A DNA stretch of 14,877 nt from Pseudomonadota bacterium (GCA_023459095.1 JAEWVQ010000332.1:1-14877); one strand, 5' to 3'. Shown: positions 1 through 6,187, counted from the first letter of the stretch. Translations and numbers: made by a program. Notes: generated by a model not told the origin, from the sequence alone.

Positions 1-729
1 ACCAGCGACGAACTCATCCTGTCGCTCAACAACGGCCAGCCGATGGCGCCGCGGCTGATGTACGAGTTCCCGCGCGCGGCGATGAATGTCGAACTCAAGC
101 GCGGCCGCAGCGCGGTCAACCGCTGGCTGGCGCAGACCTACGGCGACGACGGCTGGAGCGAGGCCGCGCTGCACCGCTGGCTGGCGGCGCAGAACCTGCC
201 CTACGTCGTCGACCTCAACCGCGACACCGGCCTGCAAAAGCTCTACGCCGACCGCCCGCACACCCTCATCGCCGGCGTCGCCCGCATCGCCGGCACCGCC
301 TACCGCTACAAGCTCTACCGCCACGACGGCGAGCGCTACAGCGGCGCGGTGGACGAGGCCGCGATCGATCCGGCCGCGCCCATCCTGTTCAAGCCCTGTG
401 GCACGCCCTGGCCGGAAGGCAACTGGATCGCCTCCGACGCCGACTTCGTCGACTACATCACCGAGCTGATGGGCGGCTTCGCGATTCCGGGTTTCCTCAA
501 GGCGCGCCGCCCCGGCCTCAAGTACCTGGTCGCCGGCCTGCGCCTGAACCGCGACACCCAGCGCATGCTGCTCGCCGACATCATGTTCGGCGCCGCGCAG
601 CCCGCGGGCTGGGCGCTGATTCCGGGCGCCAACGACAAGGAGAAGCGCTTCTGCGCCCGCCTCGGCCTGACCGTGATCGACGCCGACCTGGGCGAGCTCG
701 CCGGCCTGAGCGCGGCCGCGGCGGCGTGA
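1..729 (+). CDS. SIR2-like family protein, 3' part (5' end outside the window)
   Basis: The frame is open from the first base, so this is the C-terminal 242 residues of a longer protein; the internal ATG at 43 is probably not the start. The middle and end resemble SIR2-like (SIR2_2) NAD-binding-fold proteins: a hydrophobic strand HTLIAGVARI, then LFKPCGTPW where the family has a KLHG-type motif, then an acidic segment DADFVDYITEL, and a late strand LVAGLRLNRDTQRMLL that corresponds to the family's F-L-G-Y-S-L-x-D element. The catalytic N-terminal part is not visible, so NAD hydrolase or deacetylase activity cannot be judged. The protein ends in a low-complexity alanine tail. The bacteriohemerythrin gene follows after 33 bases, suggesting co-transcription. 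The family call rests on motif resemblance only; a different Rossmann-like protein is possible. Confidence 0.5.
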   Translation, partial: TSDELILSLNNGQPMAPRLMYEFPRAAMNVELKRGRSAVNRWLAQTYGDDGWSEAALHRWLAAQNLPYVVDLNRDTGLQKLYADRPHTLIAGVARIAGTAYRYKLYRHDGERYSGAVDEAAIDPAAPILFKPCGTPWPEGNWIASDADFVDYITELMGGFAIPGFLKARRPGLKYLVAGLRLNRDTQRMLLADIMFGAAQPAGWALIPGANDKEKRFCARLGLTVIDADLGELAGLSAAAAA

Positions 730-736
730 ACGCACG

Positions 737-766
737 ATGAACGCCTTGGGAGACAGCGGGCGATGA
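737..766 (+). other. 9-codon leader ORF overlapping the hemerythrin start
   Basis: ATG at 737 opens a nine-residue frame (MNALGDSGR) whose TGA at 764-766 overlaps the hemerythrin ATG at 763-765 in an ATGA arrangement. Its first three residues repeat the first three of the hemerythrin because the start region is duplicated (735-751 against 761-779). Translation is not demonstrated; no strong ribosome site precedes 737. It may be only a by-product of a small duplication. Confidence 0.25.
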
Positions 767-1158
767 ACGCCCTTTGGGACGCAACCCGCCACGCCCTCGG
801 CGTGGCCGAGATGGATGCCACCCACCTCGCCTTCTGCGCGCTCGCCGACCGCCTCGCCGCGGCCGACGACGCCGCCTTCGCGCCCTTGTTCGCGGAGCTG
901 ATCGAGCACACCCGCGGCCACTTCGCCGCCGAGGACGCGCGCATGAAGGCGACCCGCTTCACGGCCCTCGGCGAGCACCTCGCCGAGCACCAGCGCGTGC
1001 TCGCCGAACTGCGCAGCTTCAACCGCGCGGTGCTCGCCGGCCGCACGCGCATGGCGCGCGCCTACGTCGGCGACAGCCTGCGCGCCTGGTTCCACCTCCA
1101 TCTGGCGACCATGGATTCGGCGCTCGCCGCCCATCTGAAGAAACTCGACGCCGGCTGA
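763..1158 (+). CDS. bacteriohemerythrin (oxygen-binding di-iron protein)
   Basis: A 131-residue single-domain hemerythrin of the usual length. All seven di-iron ligands are present with family spacing: H21, H53 and E57 (HFAAE), H72 and H76 (HLAEH), H113 and D118. The N-terminus starts with the typical W-D pair and there is no signal peptide, so it should be cytoplasmic. Hemerythrins bind O2 reversibly; in other bacteria they have been linked to delivering O2 to oxidases or buffering it. The start is supported by GGGAGA at 748-753, nine bases upstream of the ATG. It lies between the SIR2-like gene and ynfA on the strand facing the nifB operon. A role in keeping O2 away from nitrogenase is inference from context. 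No sigma-54 promoter or NifA site was seen directly upstream. Confidence 0.9.
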   Translation: MNALWDATRHALGVAEMDATHLAFCALADRLAAADDAAFAPLFAELIEHTRGHFAAEDARMKATRFTALGEHLAEHQRVLAELRSFNRAVLAGRTRMARAYVGDSLRAWFHLHLATMDSALAAHLKKLDAG

Positions 1159-1212
1159 GCCCGCCACCGTGTCAGAATTCGGCGCGAACCGCTCCCGCCG
1201 CCGTCGGACACC

Positions 1213-1545
1213 ATGGAACTGCTGCGCCTCAGTCTGCTCTTCGCCCTCACCGCGCTCGCCGAGATCGTCGGCTGCTATCTGCCCTGGCTGGTACTCAAGC
1301 AGGGCCGCAGCGCCCTGCTGCTGCTCCCCGCCGCGCTCAGCCTGGCGCTGTTCGCCTGGCTGCTGACCCTGCACCCGAGCGCGGCCGGTCGCACCTATGC
1401 CGCCTATGGCGGCATGTACATCGCCGCGGCGCTGCTCTGGCTGCACTGCGTCGACGGCATCGCGCTCACCCGCTGGGATCTGGCCGGCGCGACGCTCGCC
1501 CTCACCGGCATGGCGGTGATCGCCCTGCAACCGGCGCGAGGCTGA
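1213..1545 (+). CDS. ynfA: YnfA/UPF0060 family small membrane protein
   Basis: A 110-residue hydrophobic protein with about four membrane segments. It carries the conserved blocks of the YnfA family: AEIVGCYLPWL near residue 16, then LPAALSLALFAWLLTLHP, then GRTYAAYGGMYIAAALLWL, and a final segment ending in GMAVIAL. Length and blocks match the family closely (about 108 residues in E. coli YnfA). YnfA proteins are related in fold to small multidrug resistance transporters and some have been reported to export toxic cations, but the physiological substrate is not settled. The gene starts 54 bases after the hemerythrin stop; only a weak GGA precedes the ATG. Nothing ties it functionally to nitrogen fixation. 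Confidence 0.9.
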   Translation: MELLRLSLLFALTALAEIVGCYLPWLVLKQGRSALLLLPAALSLALFAWLLTLHPSAAGRTYAAYGGMYIAAALLWLHCVDGIALTRWDLAGATLALTGMAVIALQPARG

Positions 1546-1610
1546 ACGCCGCGCGCGGCACTTGCACGGCGCGCCACGGTCGAATCCGCCTGATCGGACA
1601 ACGAGGCTCC

Positions 1611-2168
1611 ATGGAACACAAGCAGAACCCCGGCTGGCAACGGCTACGCGGCTGGATTCCGACCCGCGAGCAACTGCTCGCCAACCGCTGGCTGCGCTGG
1701 CTGTCGCCCTGGCTCGGGCATCCGCGGCTGTGGCTGTGGTCGCGGCGCGGCGTGGCGCTGGGGGTCGCGCTCGGCGTGTTCTTCGGCCTGCTCATCCCGC
1801 TTGCGCAGATTCCGCTGAGCGCGGCCGCCGCCGTGGTGCTGCGCGCCAACCTGCCCGCGGCCGCGGCGAGCACCCTGGTCACCAACCCGGTGACCTTCGC
1901 CCCGGTGTACTACGCCGCCTACCGGCTGGGCGCCTGGGTCACCGGCGAGGACGCCGCCCCCGCACCGCCCGCGGCCGCCGCGGCAACGGCCGACAGCCCC
2001 GGGCCGGGCATCTGGGCGCGCATCGGCGCGCTCGGCAAGCCGCTGCTGGTCGGCCTCGCCATTCTGTCCACCACCACCGGGCTGGCGAGCTATCTGATCG
2101 TCCATCTGTTGTGGCGGCTGCACATCGTGCGCCGCTGGCGGCGGCGGCGCCCGACCACGCGCCCCTGA
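1611..2168 (+). CDS. DUF2062 domain membrane protein
   Basis: A 185-residue protein of unknown function with the DUF2062 signature. A basic, aromatic N-terminal stretch (residues 20-46) leads into a glycine-rich hydrophobic segment (47-65, GVFFGLLIPLAQIPLS), a second one (70-90), the family hallmark T-N-P-x-T at 91-95, and a last membrane segment (143-168) before an arginine-rich tail. An alanine/proline linker (115-132) separates the two halves. The ATG at 1611 is preceded by GAGG at 1603-1606. The same frame is open upstream to 774, but that part overlaps the hemerythrin and ynfA and is not coding. The stop codon ends one base before the convergent draG stop. Some family members sit near cell-envelope genes; here context gives no clue to function. 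Confidence 0.85.
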   Translation: MEHKQNPGWQRLRGWIPTREQLLANRWLRWLSPWLGHPRLWLWSRRGVALGVALGVFFGLLIPLAQIPLSAAAAVVLRANLPAAAASTLVTNPVTFAPVYYAAYRLGAWVTGEDAAPAPPAAAAATADSPGPGIWARIGALGKPLLVGLAILSTTTGLASYLIVHLLWRLHIVRRWRRRRPTTRP

Positions 2169-2169
2169 T

Positions 2170-3063
2170 TCAGTCATCGCCGGCGGGCGCAAGCGCGAGC
2201 AGGCCGCTCGCCAGGCGCACGCAATCCTTGCGCACCGCCGCCTTCACCGCCTTGCGCCAGCCCGCGGGCAGCGCGCGTTCGCCGACCAGCGCGCCCATCA
2301 CCATGCCGGCGATGGCCGCGGTGGTGTCGGCGTCGCCGCCGCGGTTGACGACGTCGATCAGCACCGCCTCGAAGCCGTCGCAGGCCGCGATCGCCTGGCA
2401 GACCGCGCGCAGGGTGTCGACGATGTAGCCGCTCGGGTTGTCGCAGCGGCGCTCGCGATAGGCGAATTCGGGATGGGCGGCGGCGAGCGCATCGGCCTCG
2501 GCGAGCACGCCGCCGACGCCGCGCCCGGCGAAGGCGGCGTGCACCATGCGCACCACGCACAGCGTGGCGGCGTCGGTGAGCGGGTTGTGGTGGGTGACGC
2601 GGGCCTGGGTGAGCGCGGCCGCGGCAATGGCTTCGGGGTCGGCGCCCAGCGTCGCCAGCGCCACCGGCAGGCAGCGCATGGTGGCGCCGTTGCCGGCCTC
2701 CGCCGAAGGCTCGGCCTGCGCCGTGCCGTGCCGCCGCCAGCGCACGATGCCGCGGCGCACGGTGTTGCCGATGTCGACTGGCTTGGCGCGCATCCAGCCG
2801 TCGAAAGCGGCGGCGCAGGCGCGCGCATCGGGCGCGCCGCCGGCGGCGAGCCAGGCCTCGGCGAGGGCGAAGCTCATCGTGGTGTCGTCGGTGACCTCGC
2901 CCGGACGCAGGCGCAGCCAGCCGCCGCCGCGGATGTGGCGATGGACGCCGAACTGCACGGCGATCTCGCGCGGGGTCATGAACTCGACCGTGGCGCCGAG
3001 GGCGTCGCCGATCGCCAATCCGAGCATGGCGCCGCAGGCGCGCTCGATCGGCAGCAGGCTCAC
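2170..3063 (-). CDS. draG: ADP-ribosyl-[dinitrogen reductase] hydrolase DraG
   Basis: DraG removes ADP-ribose from the Fe protein (NifH) arginine and so reactivates nitrogenase after DraT has switched it off. The 297-residue product is the usual length (about 294 in Rhodospirillum rubrum). The metal-binding motifs are intact: TDDTTMS with D59 and D60, and GGDADTT with D244 and D246. Other DraG-type blocks are GLAIGDALGATVEFMTPREI, RGGGWLRL, MRAKPVDIGNTVRRGI and NPSGYIVDTLRAV, which separate it from general ADP-ribosylglycohydrolases. A GTG start at 3063 is chosen because GGAGG lies five bases upstream and the family N-terminus begins there; the longer ATG frame from 3159 would run into nifQ. 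It is the last gene of the nifB operon, 34 bases after nifQ. No draT is present in the window. Confidence 0.93.
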   Translation of the reverse strand: MSLLPIERACGAMLGLAIGDALGATVEFMTPREIAVQFGVHRHIRGGGWLRLRPGEVTDDTTMSFALAEAWLAAGGAPDARACAAAFDGWMRAKPVDIGNTVRRGIVRWRRHGTAQAEPSAEAGNGATMRCLPVALATLGADPEAIAAAALTQARVTHHNPLTDAATLCVVRMVHAAFAGRGVGGVLAEADALAAAHPEFAYRERRCDNPSGYIVDTLRAVCQAIAACDGFEAVLIDVVNRGGDADTTAAIAGMVMGALVGERALPAGWRKAVKAAVRKDCVRLASGLLALAPAGDD

Positions 3064-3068
3064 CGCGG

Positions 3069-3073
3069 CCTCC
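3069..3073 (-). promoter_or_regulatory. ribosome binding site fixing the GTG start of draG
   Basis: GGAGG on the minus strand, five bases before GTG at 3063-3061. It supports the GTG start over the upstream ATG at 3159, which lies inside nifQ. Confidence 0.7.
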
Positions 3074-3097
3074 GCGCGCGCGCCGGTGGCGGGCGCT

Positions 3098-3673
3098 TCA
3101 CTCCTCGGGGCCGAAACAGTGGGCGTGGTCGCTGCACGCCTCGCACGACGGCGACGCACACACGAAGATGCCCTCGCGCTGGCACAGCTCGCGGTACAGG
3201 AACTTCTTCCACTTCATGTCGCCCACGTTGAGCGCGGCGAGTTCGGGGAAGTTGAGCGCGATCAGCTGCGACAGCTCGCGCCGCGACGGCAGGCCGAGGT
3301 CCTGCCACAGGTGGTCGGCGCCCATGCAGGCGGTGGCGAGCACCCGGCTGATGTCGTCGGCACCGCTCACCGTGGCGTCGGCGTGGGCGCCGAGGAAGCG
3401 CTGCAGGTCGTCGAACTCCGGGTGCAGCACCAGGGCCGGGCCGTAATCGGCCCGGGGTTGCCACACCAGACCGGGGAAATGCACAGCCATCAGGCGGGCG
3501 AAGCGCGCCGCGCCCAGCCCGAGGTCGGGCGGCAGCACGCCATCGCCCAGCGTCCACCCGGCAACCAGGTGGGCAAGGAACTCATCGTTGGGGGCGCCCG
3601 CCGCGTGCCGCATCAGATGGGCATGCAGGGCCTGGCGGGCGGGGCTCGGGCGGTGATGGAGCGGGGCAAGCAT
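3098..3673 (-). CDS. nifQ: NifQ, molybdenum donor for FeMo-cofactor synthesis
   Basis: NifQ is an iron-sulfur protein that supplies molybdenum for FeMo-cofactor assembly. The 191-residue product carries the family hallmark near its C-terminus, a C-x4-C-x2-C-x5-C cysteine cluster (C172, C177, C180, C186). It also has the typical block LATACMGADHLWQDLGLPSRRE and then NFPELAALNVGDMKWKKFLYR. The start at 3673 is chosen because AGGA lies eight bases upstream; an in-frame ATG at 3688 would add five residues but has no visible ribosome site. In Azotobacter vinelandii nifQ directly follows nifO; here three redox genes separate them. The gene is 72 bases downstream of the FeSII-like gene, with a strong hairpin in the gap, and 34 bases upstream of draG. 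Confidence 0.93.
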   Translation of the reverse strand: MLAPLHHRPSPARQALHAHLMRHAAGAPNDEFLAHLVAGWTLGDGVLPPDLGLGAARFARLMAVHFPGLVWQPRADYGPALVLHPEFDDLQRFLGAHADATVSGADDISRVLATACMGADHLWQDLGLPSRRELSQLIALNFPELAALNVGDMKWKKFLYRELCQREGIFVCASPSCEACSDHAHCFGPEE

Positions 3674-3703
3674 CTCGGCATTCCTCATGAGAAGGCGGGA
3701 CAG

Positions 3704-3734
3704 GGCGCGGCCGCCCGGTGGGGACGGCCGCGCC
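3704..3734. other. 10-bp perfect inverted repeat between the FeSII-like gene and nifQ
   Basis: GGCGCGGCCG at 3704-3713 and CGGCCGCGCC at 3725-3734 form a perfect 10-bp GC-rich stem with an 11-base loop. In the operon transcript it lies just after the FeSII-like stop and before nifQ. There is no T-run after it, so a classical terminator is unlikely. It could protect the upstream mRNA from 3' decay or reduce read-through into nifQ and draG. In sequence this GC-rich, chance stems are also possible. Confidence 0.45.
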
Positions 3735-3745
3735 GCACGACGCGA

Positions 3746-4096
3746 TCAGTACTCGACGAGCAGGTCCTCGTCGCGCAGCACGAGCTGACAGGCCAGCCGC
3801 CACGGCGTGGTGGGGACGTCCTCGACGCGCATCGTGTCGATCTCTTCGGCGCTGATCTTCTTGTGCTCCTTGAGCACCGCAACCTCCTTGTCGGTCAGCG
3901 GGCCGGCCATCTTGCCCTTGCGGGTGAGCGCGGTGACCTTGACCAGACAGGTCGCGCACTCGCCGTCTTCACAGGAAAAGTCGATCGGGATGTGGTTGTC
4001 CCGGGCGATCTTGAGGATGGTCTGGGTGTGCGAGCCGGCGACCGCATAGACGGTCTTATCCTTGTGGATCGGGCTCGAGAAAGTGATGTTAGGCAT
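3746..4096 (-). CDS. FeSII (Shethna protein II)-like [2Fe-2S] protein, probable nitrogenase protection
   Basis: A 116-residue [2Fe-2S] protein with cluster ligands C42, C47, C50 and C103. It matches the remembered FeSII (Shethna protein II) of Azotobacter vinelandii: FSSP near the N-terminus, a V-A-G turn at 19-21, E-D-G-E-C in the cluster loop, LTDKE at 67-71, RLAC around the last cysteine and the ending DEDLLVEY. The third and fourth cysteines are 53 residues apart, against 35 in the neighbouring ferredoxin; this long charged insert (about 60-98) is the FeSII-specific region. FeSII, once oxidised by O2, binds the Fe and MoFe proteins and holds them in an inactive but protected complex. GGAG at 4104-4107 precedes the ATG by seven bases. 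Its place in a nif operon supports the same role; a simple electron-carrier role is the alternative. Confidence 0.85.
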   Translation of the reverse strand: MPNITFSSPIHKDKTVYAVAGSHTQTILKIARDNHIPIDFSCEDGECATCLVKVTALTRKGKMAGPLTDKEVAVLKEHKKISAEEIDTMRVEDVPTTPWRLACQLVLRDEDLLVEY

Positions 4097-4157
4097 GGTT
4101 GGACTCCGGTTTGGTTGTTGATGCGTCTCTCTGCCGGCGTTGTCGCGGGAGTTCGGT

Positions 4158-4445
4158 TCAGCCCGGCCGCACCACCACCCGCCCGCCCAGGACCTGGGCC
4201 TGACAGGCGAGGCGGTTGGCGACGCCGGCGAAGTTGTCCTTGAGCACCTGGTCCTCGAGCACCGAGGGGCTGGCGAGGTTTTCCGCGCCGGCCACGATCC
4301 TCATCATGCAGGTGCCGCATTCGCCTTCGCGGCAGCCGTAGGTGATGCCGGCGCCGACCTTCTCGGAAACTTCGATGAGCCGGGTTCCGGCGGGGACGGT
4401 GACGGTGACCTCGATGTCCTCGAAGATGACCTGGGCCTTGGGCAT
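4158..4445 (-). CDS. plant-type [2Fe-2S] ferredoxin in the nif operon
   Basis: A 95-residue [2Fe-2S] ferredoxin with ligands C38, C43, C46 and C81 in the C-x4-C-x2-C...C pattern (GCREGECGTC, then RLACQ). The beta-grasp fold is suggested by the N-terminal strand pair and the PAGT turn at 18-21. There is no targeting sequence, so it is cytoplasmic. AGGAG lies six bases before the ATG, and the gene begins only nine bases after the flavodiiron stop, so the two are probably made together. The likely job is to carry electrons, for example to the flavodiiron protein or in nif metabolism, but its partner cannot be read from the sequence. It is shorter than the FeSII-like neighbour because it lacks the long insert before the last cysteine. 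Confidence 0.88.
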   Translation of the reverse strand: MPKAQVIFEDIEVTVTVPAGTRLIEVSEKVGAGITYGCREGECGTCMMRIVAGAENLASPSVLEDQVLKDNFAGVANRLACQAQVLGGRVVVRPG

Positions 4446-4454
4446 GGCTCGCTC

Positions 4455-5744
4455 CTATGCGGTGGGCGCGTGCAGCGCGCTGAAATCGATGTGGCGGGGG
4501 ACGACGCGGCCGACCAGGTGTTCGGCGAGTTCGCGGCCGAGCGCGGCGCAATCGCCGAGTTCGCCGGCGGTGGGGATGAGCTTGACCTTGACCCCGGGGC
4601 GCGGCACGCGCAGCTTGAGGCCGCGCAGGCGGTCCTCGATCATGCCGACGGCCTCGCCGCTCCAGCCGTAGGAGCCGAAGGCCGCGCCGAACTTGCCGCG
4701 CACCTTGACCAGGGTCAGCGAGGACAGCAGGTCCCACACCGGCTTGACCGCGTCGCCGTTGATCGTGGGCGAGCCGAACACCAGGCCGTCGGCCTCCTCG
4801 ATCAGATCGACGAAAGGCCCGGGCTCGCCGCCGGCGAGGTCGTAGAGCGACACCCGCACGCCGTCCACGCCCTCGGCACCGTCGCGCACCGCCTGCGCCA
4901 TCTGCCGGGTGTTGCCGTAGGCGCTGATGTAGAACACGAGCAGGGTCTTGGCGCGCTCGGCGGCCTCGTTCTGCAGCTGCGGGGTGGCGAGCTGGCGGTA
5001 GCGGCGCACGTAGGTGTGCGGCGCGTCGCGCAGCACCGGGCCGTGGGCGGGCGCGATCAGGCGCAGGGTGAGCGGCTCGATCAGGTCGAGCGCGGCCTGC
5101 ACGTGCTCGCGGAACGGCCGCATGATGTGCTGGTAGTAGTAGTCGAAGGAGAAGCGGAAGTCGCCGACCTTGTCGTTGAACAGGCGCGCATCGCAGAAAT
5201 GGCAGCCGAACACGTCGCCGGAGAACAGGACGCCGTCCTCCTCGACCCAGGTGCATTGGGTGTCGGGCCAGTGCAGGCAGGGCGTCTGCAGGAAGCGCAG
5301 GCTGCGCCCGCCGAGTTCGATGCGGGTATCGGGCTCGGTGGCGACGATGCGCGCCGGGTCGAGCCCGTCCTTGAGCAGCCCCTTCAACATGCCGAACGCC
5401 GGCCGCGAGATGTAGAGCGGGGCCTGCGGCGCGGCGCGCAGCAATTCGGGCAGCGCGCCGGAGTGGTCGGGCTCGAGGTGGTTGAGCACGATGGCCTTGA
5501 TCTCTTCGGGCCGGCAGCACGACCACAGGCGTTCGAAGAAGACCTCGGCGAACTCGGCCTTGACGGTATCGATCACCGCCACCCCGGCGCTGCCGCGCAC
5601 CGCATAGGCGTTGTAGGTGGTGCCATTGGCGGTACGCAGGATGATGTCGAACTGGCGCAGGTCGGGGTCGAGGGCGCCGACCCAGTGCACGCCGGGAGCG
5701 ACGCGCAGCGCGCGCACCTCGCCCGCCACCCCCGGGGGCGTCAT
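4455..5744 (-). CDS. fprA: flavodiiron protein (FprA / A-type flavoprotein)
   Basis: A 429-residue two-domain flavodiiron protein. The N-terminal metallo-beta-lactamase-like domain (about 1-255) has the full ligand set for the Fe-Fe centre: H89-x-E91-x-D93 in NHLEPDH, then H158, D177 (FSGD) and H234 (APAHG). The C-terminal flavodoxin domain (about 264-410) starts with an FMN loop S274-x-Y-G-N-T279 and has SPTINGD further on. No rubredoxin or flavin-reductase domain is fused, so an outside donor is needed; the ferredoxin gene starting nine bases downstream is the obvious candidate. Such enzymes reduce O2 to water or NO to N2O without energy gain. The ATG overlaps the nifO stop (ATGA at 5741-5744), implying coupled translation. 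Use as an O2 scavenger for nitrogenase is inference; NO removal is the main alternative. Confidence 0.9.
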   Translation of the reverse strand: MTPPGVAGEVRALRVAPGVHWVGALDPDLRQFDIILRTANGTTYNAYAVRGSAGVAVIDTVKAEFAEVFFERLWSCCRPEEIKAIVLNHLEPDHSGALPELLRAAPQAPLYISRPAFGMLKGLLKDGLDPARIVATEPDTRIELGGRSLRFLQTPCLHWPDTQCTWVEEDGVLFSGDVFGCHFCDARLFNDKVGDFRFSFDYYYQHIMRPFREHVQAALDLIEPLTLRLIAPAHGPVLRDAPHTYVRRYRQLATPQLQNEAAERAKTLLVFYISAYGNTRQMAQAVRDGAEGVDGVRVSLYDLAGGEPGPFVDLIEEADGLVFGSPTINGDAVKPVWDLLSSLTLVKVRGKFGAAFGSYGWSGEAVGMIEDRLRGLKLRVPRPGVKVKLIPTAGELGDCAALGRELAEHLVGRVVPRHIDFSALHAPTA

Positions 5745-6187
5745 CGGGCGCTCGCCGCCGCCGGCGGGCAATGCGCCGCCGGGGCGTCGCCATGGCTGCA
5801 GCCCTCGGCCACCACGGCCTCGGCGGCCAGGGCGATGCCCTGCGCGGCCAGCCACTCCGGCACGAAGCCGACGCAGCGCGCGGTAGCGGTCTCGAGCAGC
5901 GGGCGGCGGATCAGCAGGGGCTCGGCAATCAGGCGTTCGAGCGCGGCCTCCGGACTGAACGCCGCCGGCACCACGGCGCCGGACTTGACCGCCGGCGCCG
6001 CCGGATTGAACCACTCGGTCACCGCGCGCGCACCGAGAAAGGCGGCCAGCCGTGCCGGCGTCCACGCCTCGGTGAGCAGGTCGTGCACCGTCACCGTGCA
6101 GCCAGCCTGCTCCAGCAGCCGGATCTGGCGGGTATTGGTGGCACAGCCCGGCTTCCACCAGAAGCGGATTTCCTTGGTCGTCGTCAC
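5741..6187 (-). CDS. nifO: NifO, nitrogenase-associated ArsC/Spx-fold protein
   Basis: A 148-residue thioredoxin-fold protein of the ArsC/Spx type. The N-terminus has W-W-K-P-G-C15-A-T-N, matching the CxxN/CxxS active-site turn of the arsenate-reductase fold, followed by TRQIRLLEQAGCTV. Later blocks LLTEAWTPARLAAFLG, EWFNPAAPAVK and PLLIRRPLLE are those of the nitrogenase-associated (NifO) subgroup. In Azotobacter vinelandii nifO lies between fdxN and nifQ and affects how molybdenum is shared between nitrogenase and nitrate reductase; the chemistry is not settled. A GTG start at 6187 is chosen because GGAGG lies five bases upstream; the ATG at 6220 would add 11 unconserved residues and enclose that site. 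The C-terminal 30 residues are alanine-rich and contain extra cysteines and histidines of unknown meaning. Confidence 0.88.
   Translation of the reverse strand: MTTTKEIRFWWKPGCATNTRQIRLLEQAGCTVTVHDLLTEAWTPARLAAFLGARAVTEWFNPAAPAVKSGAVVPAAFSPEAALERLIAEPLLIRRPLLETATARCVGFVPEWLAAQGIALAAEAVVAEGCSHGDAPAAHCPPAAASAR

Noticed and set aside
774..2168. A single 464-codon frame through hemerythrin, ynfA and DUF2062
   Set aside because: Only its last 185 codons (from 1611) are a recognisable protein. The rest is arginine/proline-rich and overlaps two clear genes in another frame.
2473..4243. Long + strand frames opposite draG, nifQ and the FeSII-like gene
   Set aside because: They are antisense to well supported genes and have low-complexity composition and no motifs.
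3895..5793. A 632-codon minus-strand frame over the flavodiiron and ferredoxin genes
   Set aside because: It is an arginine-rich shadow in a different frame of the same strand, with no ribosome site or domain.
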